Source: Anopheles merus (Eukaryota > Arthropoda > Insecta > Diptera > Culicidae). From it: 64,000 nt of DNA. The notes beneath the pieces were generated by a model. That model made no database searches, was not told where the DNA came from, and saw nothing but the letters and a program-made list of their open reading frames with translations. Made by a program: the position numbers and the translations under genes. The stretch lies in NCBI RefSeq assembly GCF_017562075.2, contig NC_054081.1, positions 6,491,502 to 6,555,501 of the forward strand. Reading direction: 5' to 3'. This document shows positions 49,033-62,326 of this stretch, piece after piece. How positions within the stretch are numbered: position 1 is the stretch's first letter; each line of letters begins with the position of its first letter.

Positions 49033-51172
49033 CAATTCAATTAAATATTTTAAATGATTTCATTTTTTTCCCATTAAATACACAACATTACCTACGTTGC
49101 TGTACGCATGCAAGAGAATGTGCGCTGTTAAATTATTGAACTCTCGCGCAAATTTCACACACGAATGCACCCGCTACGCAAACCACGATGGATGAGATCC
49201 GGGCACGTACTGGACGCTGGTCAGATCGCGCCAAAAACCATCAAAACACAGGGTTCCCTCGAAGAAGCACGTACATTCAAAAGTTTTCAAATTCAACCAG
49301 TTTCGGAGCGATCGTGGCCTGCTTAATACTGACCGGCTGGGATACAAGAGAGGAGGCAAAGGAGATCGCTAAGGCACCAAACCTCACAAGCACAGCGAGC
49401 CCGCAGCTCACCTGGCAGAAGTGTGTGTGTCTGTGAACTTGGTGGTAGAAGTTTTTCAACAAGTGAGGAAAGCAGTAGCGCACTTTTTTGTTTGTATTTT
49501 TTTTGCTATTGCCCCCCTCCACTTTTCCTCTCCCCAACTACCTCACTCGGTGTATTGCACCATAATTTCAGCGCTCCAAACTTTCCGCTAGAAATCAGCC
49601 CGCACAAAACAACGCGCGGAAGGCGGGACGTTTCTTTGAATCCGCCCAGACAAACGGGATTTCGGGCGATACGGGTTTTTTTATTCATATAAGATTCTTG
49701 TATCTTCGCTTCGTTTGTTTGCGTGTATGTGTGTGTTTTGTTTAATTTTTGCTTTTCTTCTTCCCGTCCTTCTACCTTCCAAAGAGTTGGTAACGCTTTT
49801 TCGCATCGAAAGTTGGCACAAATTTGGGGAAGCTGTTTTTTTTTTTTTGTTACGATGGGAGTTTTTTTTTGTTACGAAAAACTGTGCAATTCGCTTACCG
49901 TGTGTCCCTGCACTAATGGTTGAACTTTGCACACGGGCCTCACAAGGGGTTTTAAGTCTGCCGCCCGCATCTGCCAACGGCTTAAGGTTGTGGTGGCGAT
50001 GCCTTAAAGAATTAAATTTAAAAAAAAAACCCCATCGCTTGCTTTGTGTGCCCCACTTTAGCTTTAGTTTGGTATGGTAATGATTTTTCTGATTGTAATT
50101 TCAACTGACGAAAGCCGACAAAAGCTCCAGGGCTGCGGGGGCAAACGTTCGCGCTGGAAAAGTTTTCCATCAATCTACTAGTCCCTAAACTACCCCTCCC
50201 ATCTCTCACACACACTCACACATTAGGACAAAACTCCCATCAACAGGTAGTGCAATGGGAAGTAGTGCGAGAAAAAAAAAAAGTGTCACTCTCACAACCA
50301 ACTCCAACTCCATGCGCCAGTCAGTATTTAGTAAAATCCAATCAATCTGCTCCACACCACCTAGACAACAAACATTTCCTTTCCCCCTTCCTCTTTCTTT
50401 TCCCCCCCCCGCCCCCACTCTACCCACACCCATCCGCTGTATCCACAACCATTTCCCAATTCCGGGTGGCAAATCGAATGGAAAAGTTTTAAATGATTTT
50501 TAAAAGAGATGATGGAGTTTCGGAAACGTGTTTGCTGTGGCCCGTCACCGTTCCGATTTCGTCCTCCACCGCCCACTCCCACGCTGGGCACACTTGTCAG
50601 CGTGCCGTGCGACCGGCACGTGAGAATTCGCGTGTAAAACTTTACCCCCTGCTCTCCCGTACATTCCGCTCTACTAGGGAACGGATTGGAACTTCCCGAT
50701 TTGCCCTGAAGGGGGCTAAAAGGGTTTTGGGGAGGTGGTCTCGGTTTTCCGTTTCATCGCTTTTACATACACGCACTCCCCCCTCTCTGCTTCCGAGCCG
50801 GCAGACTCCGGGCGGAAAGAGCAATCACGTGCGTCGTGCCTGGCAAATGCATTCCCTCGCAGGCAAGAAAGTCAGTGCGGGCAATGTGTGCAATGCTCTT
50901 GTTATTAATTTTCAGCATTTCTCCCTTCGCTGCTTCCCCCTCGCTTCTTCACGCATTAGACGGAAACCGAGAAAGCACCGTCAAGATTGCTCCATTGCCG
51001 AACGCTTTTCACTGCTTGGCACGGGCTCGTTCCACGGGCAGGAGTATGGCTTTTTCTCTTCATTTTTGACTAAAACTTTTGATACTACTAACACTGCACA
51101 GCAGCCCGTTTGAGTTAAATGTTGCTTTGGAATAAGTTTTATTGAAGCATTGGGGATAGCAGAGGAAGGTCC
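49033..51172. other. Non-coding segment between the two satellite arrays
   Basis: GC-richer spacer with poly-T, CACA and C-runs (near 50402). Overlapping frames up to 206 codons (50493-51113) show no motif. No RNA gene seen. Confidence 0.5.
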
Positions 51173-51912
51173 TATGATTGGATACAATAGTCAAAAGTGC
51201 ACAACCAGTTTAACCATCTACAAATTATCCAAATCCTAACGATGGATTTGAGTGCTCATTTCCCCTAAAAGTATGCAATTTTCGTCACATAAAATCGTGG
51301 CATACAAAACAATCCAACGCGATGCACACACACAAACGTAAGTTAATGACTTTTAACTGATTTTGTACGTTAACCGCCTAAATGTATGCAATCTTCACAT
51401 CAATTAATGCTTTTTACAATACAAAACAATCAAACGTCAAGCTGGGTACACAAACAACCGTAAGTAAATTACTTTTAACTAATTTTGTACTTTATCCGCC
51501 TAAAGGTATGCAATCTTCACAGCAATTAATACTTTTTTTACAATACAAAACAATGAAACGTCAAGCTCGGTACGCAAATAAAAATAAGTAAATTACGTTT
51601 AACTAATTTTGCACTTTATACGCCCAAAGGTATGCAATCTTCACAGCATTGAATGCTTTTTTACAATACAAAACAATCAAACGTCAAGCTCGGTACGCAA
51701 ATAAACGTAAGTAAATTACGTTTAACTAACTTGGCACTTTATCCGCCCAAAGGTATGCAATCTTCACAGCAATTAAGGCTTTTTTACAATATAATACAAT
51801 CAAACTTCGAGCTCGGTACGCAAATAAACGTAAGTAAATTACTTTTAACTAATTTTGCGCTTTATCCGCCCAAAGGTATGCAATCTTCATAGCAATTAAT
51901 GCTTTCTTATTC
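51173..51912 (+). repeat. Satellite array 2 (~123-bp unit)
   Basis: Six units with GTATGC at about 51271, 51383, 51506, 51630, 51753 and 51878 (spacing 112-125 bp) and closely similar sequence: AAACAATCAAACGTCAAGCT, then AAGTAAATTAC, TTTTAACTAATTTTG and TATCCGCCTAAAGGTATGC. The first unit matches the first unit of array 1. Confidence 0.9.
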
Positions 51913-54860
51913 TTCCCGGTCGTTTTATGCATTAAATGTTGAACGCAACGAGTGTTACTTTACGAATTACGTTACAAATCGATCTGCAAACTGTGCGGTA
52001 TACCTCGCTATAGCCCGCAAACGGCTCCCACACCAAAAACGGGAAGGGAAAGCGGCAAGAAAAATGTCGCTGCCCCACAAGAAAACCAACAAAAACCATC
52101 GTTGCCGCCGTCACCGCTCGCTTTAATTCGCCAAACTTTCGAACCTTCCCTTCCCGGCAGCGACCGCAATCGAACGAAATGCACCCGGCCCGGCGGAACC
52201 CAGGCCCGCACTATTAATGGCAAACAGTTTGATAGAGCAATTTGCCGCATAATTTGCCGTGCGCGAGGGTGTGTAATAGCGCCGCAGCTACCTGCACCAC
52301 CCGTTCACCTCAACCGCCCTCCGTATGTTCGTCATTGTTCGCACCATTTAGCTTTGCCGGGCGACTTGCGGGCTCCAGTAGCGCGCGGCACCAATTTCTA
52401 TGCACGGTTAGCTTTTCCGGCTCCCCCATTTCCCTAGCCGGAGCAAGTGCATGTTTGCTTTACCGCCCCCCCCCCCCCACCTTCCTCTCAATCCCCTTCA
52501 CCCCGTGTAATGAAACGCTTCCGTCTGCTTTCGCTGGCACCCTCCCCGTGGGTCTGGGCGCGTACGAAGCATACGGAAAGTTGCTTATTATGTGTTTGAC
52601 TTTTTCACCAGCTTCCCGCGCAACCTGCCGGCGGGGACGCTTGATGCACCGCTTTTGGCAGCACCTCCGTCGCATCCCCGTACGTACGCGACAGACAGAG
52701 AACGATTTGGCATGACAGGCACGCACGCGTTTTGCTCTGCCGGGGCTGCAAGCTCGAACAAAATGAATTATGTGCTTTACTACACATGGTAGGGAGGTGG
52801 GGTAGAACGAACAGAAAAAAAACAGAACAGAACACGTGAGTGTCGCTGCTTGCCACTTTTTGGCGCGACGTTCGTTTGGGGGGGGGGGGGCTCCCCGCGT
52901 GTTCCCATAATTAAACGGGGCGTGGTGTACGGCGGACGTATCGATCAACATTGTGCTGGGGCACAGTTTCATCTCCTGTGGATGGGGAGTTTTAGATTTA
53001 ATGCCGCACAGCTAAACTTGACGCTCACTATGGGCAACAATGGATGGGAAGTTTGCAAAAATGGGAACAAATTTCCCCTTGGGCATCTCTTGCTCGGCGC
53101 CTAAAGGTATGCAAAATGGATGCTATTGCACCCACGATGAAAGTATGAAGATACAAACCGGGACAGGGGAGAGTCCTTTATAAAGGAAAATTAAAAGAAA
53201 AGTAATGTAAGGCATACCTAGAGCCTAGAGCGAATTTAAACGAAAAACGGATTTTTTCAATCGAAGCCCAGTGAGAAAAAAATTCATTCAACAATACAGC
53301 AGAGCCATACTGTTGGATTTTGAGATAGGCAGAACACACCCTTCAGGTTAGGCAATGAATTAATTACGCCCACACATAGGCAACACGCACTACATCTATT
53401 TTCCCATTAACCAGAAATCCCATTTAACTAAATTCCAATGGGAATAGTGTATACTTAACAAGAATTATAGAAAAAAATGTATCAATCATAAATTGTCAAC
53501 AAATCAAGGTAGAAAAGTTGTACAGCTTAGTAAATTTTGCCGTCAGAAATTTCGGTAATCAGCAGCACTATCCAAGCAAACTTGATTATCGATTGGCAGC
53601 ATTTATCAAGGTGCTTTAAGCTACAGTTCAGTTTTAAGATCAACTGACAAAATTAATCTGATTTAATATAGGCAAGATCAGAGACCGGCCAGTACTTTTT
53701 CTTTTAAGCAGACGGTTGCTTTTATGCAGCTCCAAAGTGTTCATTTTCTGCTAAGCAGCACCGCCTAATGATTTTTTCTCCATTGCACCTATCACACCAA
53801 ACGGTTACTTCTGTGCAGCTTCAAAGTGTTTGATTTCTGCTAAGCAGCGCTGCTCAATGGCTGAAACTGTACCACACAAAAAAAGTCGTCTAAGTAAGCG
53901 ATGTTTAGTGTGCAAAGTTTGAGCTGAATTTTCCTACTGGGGAAATACAACTACGAAACTCGGTTACAAAACGACGCTTGCCACAGCTTGCATACCTTTC
54001 GGGCGCACTGCCCCAGCACACGAAGCAAATATTCCCGACTGGTGCAAGATAAAAGTGTGACATGGTTACACATCCGGCGGCAAATCGGTGCCAAGACCAA
54101 ACCAAACAAAAAATTACTACCAATGGCCAACTCCCACAGTGCGCCCGCACACTGTTACACTTTGCGCTGTCGCCATCTTTCACTGTTCCGGCGGTTCCCG
54201 CGGGCTGCCGGTTCCGTCACTCAGGCTACGTAATTAAATTTGCATACTTGCCGTGCAAACATGCCGTGATATTCGTCCGCTCCCATGCCTCTTCAGCCCA
54301 GCCCGCGGCAAGAAGTCAGCCCCGCGCAGATAATTAATAATATTAATAATCATATCAGGCGTCGACCACATTTCTTTCCTTTTACACGCCTAGAATGCTG
54401 CACCGAAGGGGGTGGGAGGGGGTGGGGGGAAGTAGCGGAAGCATGCGGGGGAGTGGGTAAGGGGCGTGAAAAGAATAATCACTCCAGCCCAGCTGAGGCG
54501 AAGGCTTGCTCTTCTGTTTTACTTTATTTTTAGCTTTTTTTTTTTTGAGCGTGTTGCAAACTTTGGTCCTTCGAGCCGGAACAATGGGCGCTCCGCGCTG
54601 AGACGGGTGCTTTAATCTTTGATTACCGGGCATAATTGAAGGCAACTCATCGCATCGGCTCGATGGCATGCGGTTGGAGTCGAAACCGGTCGGAGAGGGG
54701 GCGCAGGTAAGTGCGAGGGAAGACCGACAGGGAAACCGCCATTGTCGGCGGTGTACCATTGGCAGGCCAAAATCCCCTCTTTATATGTGCATATTTAACG
54801 ATGTGTGCGCGGCGAGCACATGTCATTGTGTGCGTGTTTGTGTGTGGGAAGGAAGCCTGC
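51913..54860. other. Non-coding spacer
   Basis: No exon recognised. A C-run is near 52467 and a G-run near 52878. A GCGCCTAAAGGTATGCAA motif is at 53097 and its inverse-type TTGCATACCTTTCGGGCG at 53989. A two-copy repeat lies at about 53700-53865. Confidence 0.5.
53700..53865 (+). repeat. Two diverged copies of an ~89-bp unit
   Basis: CGGTTGCTTTTATGCAGC followed by CCAAAGTGTTC and TTTCTGCTAAGCAGC recurs 89 bp later as CGGTTACTTCTGTGCAGC, with the same order. GCTAAGCAGC allows a small hairpin in each copy. Confidence 0.7.
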
Positions 54861-54868
54861 CTGTTACT

Positions 54869-54871
<3 letters not shown>

Positions 54872-54950
<79 letters not shown>
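54872..54950. repeat. (CA)n microsatellite
   Basis: 79 bp of uninterrupted CA dinucleotide. Poly-His/Thr and poly-Cys/Val frames across it are artefacts. Confidence 0.98.
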
Positions 54951-54952
<2 letters not shown>

Positions 54953-57900
54953 ATGGACCGCAGGACAACGTTCGCCTTGGAACCTTGCATTGTCGGCTAT
55001 GCATATGCAGCCGGTGGGGTGAATCAATAACGTTCCTTCTCTTGCGTGCATTGTCCCCGAGCACCAGAAGCAAAAGCTGCTCGACATCAAACCCAACACA
55101 CGACTACAATGGCTCCGGGCAGGGAGGCGAGGGACACAAGCCCTTCAAACCCATACCGGAATGAAACTAAGCTTCATACATTCACCGAACGCGGGCAAAC
55201 GTCCTCGTCCAGGACACGTGCTTCAAAGGTTAAAGATTCCTCCCAACAGGTGAGCTACCGAGCTGGACAGCCGTGCTGGTATGGTGAGGGGGAGGTGGAA
55301 AGTGCCCAACGTCCAGCCAGCAGGTCGTAAGCGTGCGCTTCAATTTCTACAGATATTGGCAGCAAACCGGCGTATGGTTTCCACGGAATGGAGAAAAAGT
55401 TTTTAAATAGTAATTCGTTTAATTTTTCCCCTCCCCTTGCACGTCCCCTCCCCGTTTTTGTGATGTTGTGAAATGGCAGGAACAGCCAGGAAGTGGACAA
55501 TAATCCTGCTCAAGCCGTACAAAGGTAAGCGAGCCAACGGTATGGAGCGTTTCGGAAGCGGGCAACCCTTTAGCTGCAACAGTCGCTGTTTCATTCGCAT
55601 GATCAGATCCTGGTCACGGCACCGTGTGGCAGCAACCACAAACGAACGACGCCCAGGGCGGGATTTTTGGTTTTTTTCCCTTCCCCATTCCCGGGGACAA
55701 AAGTGAGCAAAACACGCTCTATTTCAAGGTTGGCTGCATCCGCACAACCGGTTTGTATGGTGCCGCTGAAAGGTCATCGAAAGCGGTGGACGGGGGGTGA
55801 AGCAAATGGAACAGCTTCCAGTGGAGTGGTAAATTAGAGGAGAGAGAAGAAGAAAAAAAACACGAACCTTCAGCTGCAACAATCGCCGTGCAGCAGCAAG
55901 CTCATCGAAAACGATCGCTATGTTTATTTGCCCTCCAGGATGTGCGCAAGTTTCCCGGGGAAGCATTTGGAAACAAACTACGCAACACACAAAAGGCACA
56001 CGAGTGCAAGACGCAAGCAAACGCGTCCATTGCATCCATCGCAGTGATGTGTAGCACGAAGACCTTTCTAGCCGGGACTTTCGCCGTTAAAAAGCTTCGC
56101 AGGTTGCGTGTTGTGTCGTGGGTGGTGTGTGTGTGTGTGTGTGTGTGCAGTACAAAACCATATCGACGCAGAACAAAACATCGTTAAGCCCGTGATTCGT
56201 TTCGTTTTACCCACATGCACACACAAAGAGCAGCAGCCGTATCGTGGCAGCACACGGAGTCGGCGAAAGGAAACCGGAAGGATGAAATTGATTTCTGATC
56301 CTTTCCGCCCGGTTCGATCTGTGATAAATTGTAAACAACCTTTGCCGACAGGGAGCCGCCCCTGTCACGGCACGGTGGTCCGCATTCCGAAGCCGCAAAA
56401 CCGCACCGGGGCTCCACGCCAGGTCGGGCGGCCCCAAATGCCCCGATTGCCGGAGCAGGTTATGAGTTTACTGCGTTCGAGTGTCGTGCGAATGTCCCCG
56501 GGGCGGCACTCCCGTTATCAGAAATGGCCATGCTGTCGTGCGCTAGATGGAACAACGATCGTCAATTTCCCAGCAAGTGCTCCGTTACATTGGGTGGTGG
56601 CAGTAACCGCGGCTAGGAAACACCTCCAAGCCGGATTTGCTGCCCCGTTGGTCCCGTTGCTTTTTAGCGGGTGAGTGAGTGAGCGGCTTAAAAAGCTCCT
56701 AAATCGGTGCTGTCCGTGCTGATTGCATACTTTTGGGAGCACTTTATCACGCATCAAACTGTAACGCTAATGAGTGCCTAAAGGTATGCAATCGTGCATC
56801 ACCGTACGGTGCTTTCTCATCGCACCGTACTTTAGCCTTTTTAACCATCGGAATAAGTCCCAACAAAAATGGTCGATTACGGTCGAGAACAAAATTGCAA
56901 AAAAAAAAAAAATAGCAAATCATTGCAGCACAGGAACAACAAAAAAAAACAAACAAACAAACCATAAACAAACACATTTCTCACCGACGCTGGAAGGAAG
57001 TTATCATTTGTGAAATATTTTTGATAAGCTCGCACACCACTCCGCTCCGTGCGGTCTTCCACCGGCAGGATCGAGCAGGCAAACAAACAAACGGCGAGCA
57101 CACACGCGGTGTCGATGGCCAAATGGATGGTGAGCCGCACTCACAGCACGCTACAGTTACGGTACGGTTCGGTGTTTTATTTATTGCCCCGAAGTGGGAA
57201 GCAAATAAATTTCATTATTACATTATGATTATCCCACTCGGAGCCATTTTTTTTTTTTGTGTGGGGGCTGGCGAAGTGAAGTGCGGTGGAGCTAGGACCC
57301 GTTCAATCGCTTTAACCCCGTGCCCTTCCCATCGTTTGACCCCTTTGGCTAGCTCATCGGTGCGAGCTGGAGCCTTTATTTATTTACTGTTGCGCTGTAG
57401 CCTCGTGCCCTTTTTTTTTTAAATTGTCAATTCTTTTCAACTCTTGGAGCTTGGTAAAACAGACACCCTTTCCACCCGCTCGCATCGTGTGAACGATGAA
57501 ACGACAAACAAGTTAGTGTTTAATGGTATTAAATAATTCGCCATTCCGTTTGTTTACAGCACGCACACACACACTCACACGTGTGCCCGCCGTCACGCAC
57601 ATGTTAGCCCATAAAATGAATGCGTTTAATTGATATTATGCGAAGCCCTGGTACGGGGTGACCGTTATCCATTGTGCGTTTGTGTGTTTTTTCTACTCCC
57701 CCCCTTTTTTATTATCTTTATTTTGCTCACACGACCTTACACACACACACACACGTTGGCAGGCCATTAATGAAATTATCGCAACTGTTTTCCTTTACAT
57801 ATGCATGCCTCCCCGGGCACGATATTCATTGCCGGGCGCTTTATTACCAGCTGCACAGTGGAATTATTGAATCAGGTGTCACATTTCATTGGGCGTAAGA

Positions 57901-58587
57901 TAAACACGGTTAACGGGGTTCTTAGCATTGATTGCGCTTCGGGTGTTTTTTTTTATTTTTAAATAACGCGTCGAAAGCGACAGTACGGGTGCGATTTTTT
58001 AATATATTGCTTCCCTCGCCTAAATGTAGGCAGCACGCGTTGCCGAGCCGGAACGTATGGTAACAGTGCGTCAGCGTTTTGGTGATTAATGTTGGTATTG
58101 TATATTAAAATGTTATAAAGTGCAAGCTGATCTATTTGAATGTGCAATATTATGATGTTTTTTTTTTTAATTTGTAGCCAACGATGTCTCAATAAAGCAT
58201 GAAAAACAAAAGCGACGTTACCGAAAGTAATAAATGACCAACCAGCAGCTTAAGTCGCCTAAATGTAGGCAATGCACTCTACAAACTGAAGCGTATCAAG
58301 GCAGTGCCATGAATAAAGTTAGATATTGATTTAAGGTGCTCTGTCATGTGTTCCATGTGTGATAGACTTGTCACGATGCACTGCAAAATATCTGTACCTT
58401 CAACTAAAAAAACTATCTAAATTGTTTGCATAATTTCGAATAATAGCAGGAGAAAAAATCCACAGATAATTTGCTATTAATTTACATTAATAATAATCAA
58501 TTTATTTAGTTTAATTGTTTAATTTGATTAATAAAAAATATAAACAAATGTCCATGGCAAATGCATACAGTGTAAAAAAAATTTTTG
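54951..58587. other. Non-coding spacer
   Basis: Many short overlapping frames but no domain or splice-consistent exon. A (GT)n run lies at about 56126-56146, poly-A near 56900 and poly-T near 57410. Motifs of the GCCTAAAGGTATGCAA type are at 56722 (minus), 56775, 58017 and 58256. Confidence 0.5.
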
Positions 58588-58910
58588 CAGGGTTTTCCAA
58601 GTAAATTTCGAATTATTTACCGCCTCAAAGATGTTTTTCAACAGCTGTCAAATTTTGTATATGCTAAGTAAAATTTTTTTATTTCTTATACATAATTTTC
58701 AACCCACAACTTAGAACTGTCAAAATCAATCCAGCTTGAGATGTGTTGAAAATCATGCTGAAGAAATTAAAAAATATAATGATGGAAATTAAATATAAGA
58801 TTGATGTGGATGAGCATATATCATATTGAACTGAATTAACAGATTGATGTGGATGTGACAAGTGACAAACAACTACATTTACATTCGAAACTGAGTAGGA
58901 GAACCCTGTA
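58588..58910. mobile_element. MITE with CAGGGTTTTCC ends
   Basis: A 321-bp stretch begins CAGGGTTTTCCAAGTAAATT and ends, inverted, GAGTAGGAGAACCCTG at 58908, followed by TA. Both arms contain TTTCGAA just inside. On the left the dinucleotide before the element is TG rather than TA, so the end has decayed or the duplication is imperfect. Confidence 0.55.
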
Positions 58911-59084
58911 TGAATACTGAATATGGATACCTTTAGGATGGGCTTATCCCACTTTGAATAATTGTGAATCATTCCATTGATTAGAAATCATTATTGGACG
59001 CAGTAATAGAATATATATGTATGAATAAATAATATATTACATAACTTTATGAATAAAAAGAGATATTGGAGCTAATACTACAGT

Positions 59085-59590
59085 TGAGGAAATGCCCCCA
59101 ACGCATAGGCAATTCGCATTGCATCATATTCAATATGAAATATTATTTAAGTGGCGCCATCTAGGAATGATCAAAGAATTGAGATTTATTAAGCAGCGCC
59201 ATCTACAAAATCAATTATGCAAACCATGGGATCAAAGGGTTTTTTTTGTACTGGATAGGAAATGCATACATTTGCATGATAACGGAAATTGGGGAATAAT
59301 TAACAAATGTGCAAAACAAAACTGTAAGCATCGCTAGCGGAGCATCGCACTTTGTAGTCAGTATCCCCAGAAAATGGAATAGGGAATTAAGTTAACAGCA
59401 CAGATTTTGAAGCCGAGTTACCTAAATTCGTGTCTTCATATCACCCAGCTATCAAATCTTACATAGAGTCCTTGGCGGGTACTCTATGACTCTTGTTTGA
59501 CACTTGCTAGCGCTCTACGGTATACATGGTAACTGTGCTGATTTTGCTCCCATAGAAAACTTGAGTCGTGAGTCCTACACAACTACATAC
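59085..59590. repeat. Dispersed ~460-bp repeat, copy 2
   Basis: The second copy of the family at 32305-32770. It carries GCGCCATCTA sites at 59152-59163 and 59194-59205, then TCATATCACCCAGCTA and GAGTCCTTGGC (59436-59480), then TTTGACACTTG and CCCATAGAAAA. It is diverged from copy 1 but in the same order and orientation. Confidence 0.6.
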
Positions 59591-62066
59591 AACAACTTGC
59601 AAAAGTCACAAATTTTGCTCTTCCTACTTTAGCATGGAAGCGTTTGACAGTCAAGGTCCTCACAGCATAGGTGAGTATCGTGCTTCACAGACAGAATCAA
59701 ACTGACAAGTTCGAGGTGATGTTTGATTTGTTTGTTCGAGAGTGTGTACGAAGGCTGCCAGAGCGCCGCCTTACCTGCTGCTTGTTGCATCAATCGCCTA
59801 AATGTAGGCAAAACGCTCCAGAACATGCTTGTTTAGACTTTTTGAGTATTAATGTTGATCTCTTTCTTAATTTAGTTACATCGACACGAGAAGCGTATCC
59901 ATACGAAACGTTAGCAAACAGAATATTTGTTTATTTTTAAACTACTTTTAACAATACGGAGCAGATAAAAACCGCCTCACAAAGTGCACAAAAGAGGCGT
60001 TTCGCCTCAGTGCACACTGCTTACCTGCCGCAATGCTGCCCGCAGACGGCGCACAATATCAAATTTAAAAACAAATTTTCATCTCCTCGCAATGTCTGGT
60101 CGACAGCCAGTGCAGAGTGCACTGGGACAGCGCTGCGTACAACCACAAACCATTCCTTCCTTTCCGTTTGCATCTGTATGTATGTGTGTCCCGCTGCCTA
60201 ACGCATTACATTGAAGCTCGCTCTCCATCTGGTGGCTTTTAGTGCTTTGCGTACGCTTTCTTGGTGAATCTTTTCAATGTTTCCCCCTCTCTCTCTCTCT
60301 CTCTCTTTTTCTTTCCTCATTTTAGCTGGTCGAGATTCCGTTCTGCTTTTTTTTTCGCTCAACAATTCCATTCGGCATTGTTCGAGGTTAAGCCGTTTTC
60401 GGGATGCGTCCCGGTCCAGCTGGGCTTTTGTTAAATTTGGATTTTCTTACCGAGCGAGTTTGACCCTTTTTGCCAGGACTCGCAATTTGCAGAATGCTTC
60501 GCTTTCTTTAGATGTGTTTTTTGCTGCTTTACTATTTTTTTTTTTTGTTGCTCACATTCATTCACTCACTCACTCTCACACACACACACAGTGGGGTAGA
60601 AACACAGTGAGTGTTTTTTTGTTTGCTTTGTTGTTGCTTTTGCTGCTGCTTCAGATTTTGAATGTGCTTTTCCGACCGCTTTCATTATGCTCGCCGGATA
60701 GCCTGGCGTGGCACGGGGAGGCGTGGTGGTGGTGGATGATTTTGTGAGCAGACCCTTAGCTTTCTGGCTACCCCCCCATTCCTTCCCATCGGCTTTTGAA
60801 ATCTTTCAATTAGAGCAAAAATATGAATCCCACTCGGGCAGCAGCAGCAACACACACACAAAAAAACCACACGGTGGCTCGGCATGCGTGCGTGGCTGGA
60901 GGAAGGGTGGGATGGGGGGGGGAGCACATTATGCGAGCAGATGGATTCGGTACAGCTAGGAGGATAGCCCGAAATGAACGAAAAAAAAAGCTCCCCGAAA
61001 GAAGAACAGGCAGCTGCAACGGTTGAACACGAGCGAAAAGCAAGAAAGACGAGAGCGACGGAAGCGCTCCACGCCTTAATTCGACGGTTCGAAACCTCAA
61101 GTGGAAAATGCTTCCCGCTCCGGCCAGCCATAATAATTGGGCAGGATAATCGTAACGAGCTGAGAAATAATGATTGTGCCGCACTGGCCCATCAAAGCAG
61201 CTGCAAACGCCACGTTTTAGGGCGCCACCGTGAAACGGCCAAATGAGACGCGAACCTTCTTCACGGCACGCCGGACAAGGAGTGGTAACATTTCTGCTGC
61301 GAAACGATGTGTCTGTGCGGAGGGGTGGTCGGTGGGCGCAAAACTAAGGAAGCGAAAAGGTAGCGAAATTATAGTTTCCTTTCAGCGCGAATAAAATACA
61401 AACTTTTCCTGATTAAGCTTTCATTCATTCGTTCGCTCGCTCGCCCAGGCTAGCGGGCGCTGACCGATGGGGCCCTTTCATTATTTCCCTGCTGTAGTAT
61501 TTGTGGGTGCTTTTTACGTTTTGCTTTTTTCATTTTTTTTTTGTTTTACAGTTGATGGCTGTGCATTATTGCGCCTGCATTTGCGGCTGAACAGGGCCGA
61601 AGGTGGGCAGGTTCGTGGCAATTGGATTGGATAAAATTTTAATTAATCATAAAGCCCGGTACTGGCGTTGCATACGCCACCGAGTGAGCTATCCCCTCGC
61701 CGAGTGGTGAGGGGCAATGAAAGTTTTTTATTATTATTATTATTATTCTAGCTTTGTCGATGCTCGAGCAAAATGCAGATTGCTTCATTTGGTTCGCGCG
61801 AAGCAGACTGAAAATTAAATTACAAAAAGCTTCAACAGGTGGGCTTTCGACCGCTGCCGGGCTGAGCGATGGCGTTAGTTAAAGTTTTGCCCAGTTCGAT
61901 GTTTATGCAGTTGTTTTTTCACTACGCTAGGAATAAAAGAAAATGCATTAAAATGCGGCTATCGTCAATTAAATATGATACTCACAAAATGCAAGATTTT
62001 TTTTTTCTAATTTAGATGTAATAATATTTTATATTTTATCCCTAAAAACTCCTAGCAAATTTTTTT
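59591..62066. other. Non-coding spacer
   Basis: No exon recognised. TC-rich patch at about 60288-60308, CACA near 60578, (TTA)n near 61730-61746. GCCTAAATGTAGGC at 59796. Overlapping frames of 80-156 codons near 60.3-61.2 kb show no domain. Confidence 0.5.
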
Positions 62067-62323
62067 TAAATGTTTTCCCCATTCCCCAGGCGTTCTCATA
62101 GTTTTTGGACAATTCCTAGACTCTTTCTTATTAGAAAGTGTACTTTATATGATAGAAATTGGACTCTATAGCACCCTTGTTGGACAAATCTAATAGGAAT
62201 TGCCAAGGAGCCTGTCCAAAAAAGGTGTCATAGAGTCCAATTTCCATCAGACAAAGTTCACTTCCTATAAGAAAGAGTTAATAATGTGTCCCTGAGCTGT
62301 TAGAACTCCTGGAAAACCCTGTA
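62067..62323. mobile_element. Foldback MITE ending in AAACCCTG-TA
   Basis: Two arms of about 120 bp are inverted copies. GACTCTTTCTTATTAGAAAGTG and AATTGGACTCTAT on the left answer ATAGAGTCCAATT and CTTTCTTATAGGAAGTG (minus strand) on the right. The right end GGAAAACCCTG-TA matches the CAGGGTTTTCC family. The left end has lost the CAGGG. Confidence 0.6.
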
Positions 62324-62326
62324 TTC

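Noticed and set aside
50493..51113. A 206-codon plus-strand frame between the two satellite arrays
   Set aside because: No domain, signal peptide or conserved pattern; probably chance in a GC-rich spacer.
51173..51912. A CRISPR array (regular repeats)
   Set aside because: Whole ~123-bp units are similar throughout, with no short repeat/unique spacer pattern, and the genome is eukaryotic; it is satellite DNA.
54647..55164. Frames with long Cys-Val or His-Thr runs
   Set aside because: They cross the (CA)n microsatellite and owe their length to it.
56108..56674. A 188-codon plus-strand frame
   Set aside because: It runs through a GT repeat, has no motif and competes with antisense frames; GC-rich composition explains its length.
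61469..61482. GGGGCCCTTTCATT resembling the end of the 539-bp MITE
   Set aside because: No matching inverted end within 1 kb and no similarity further inward, so chance is likely.
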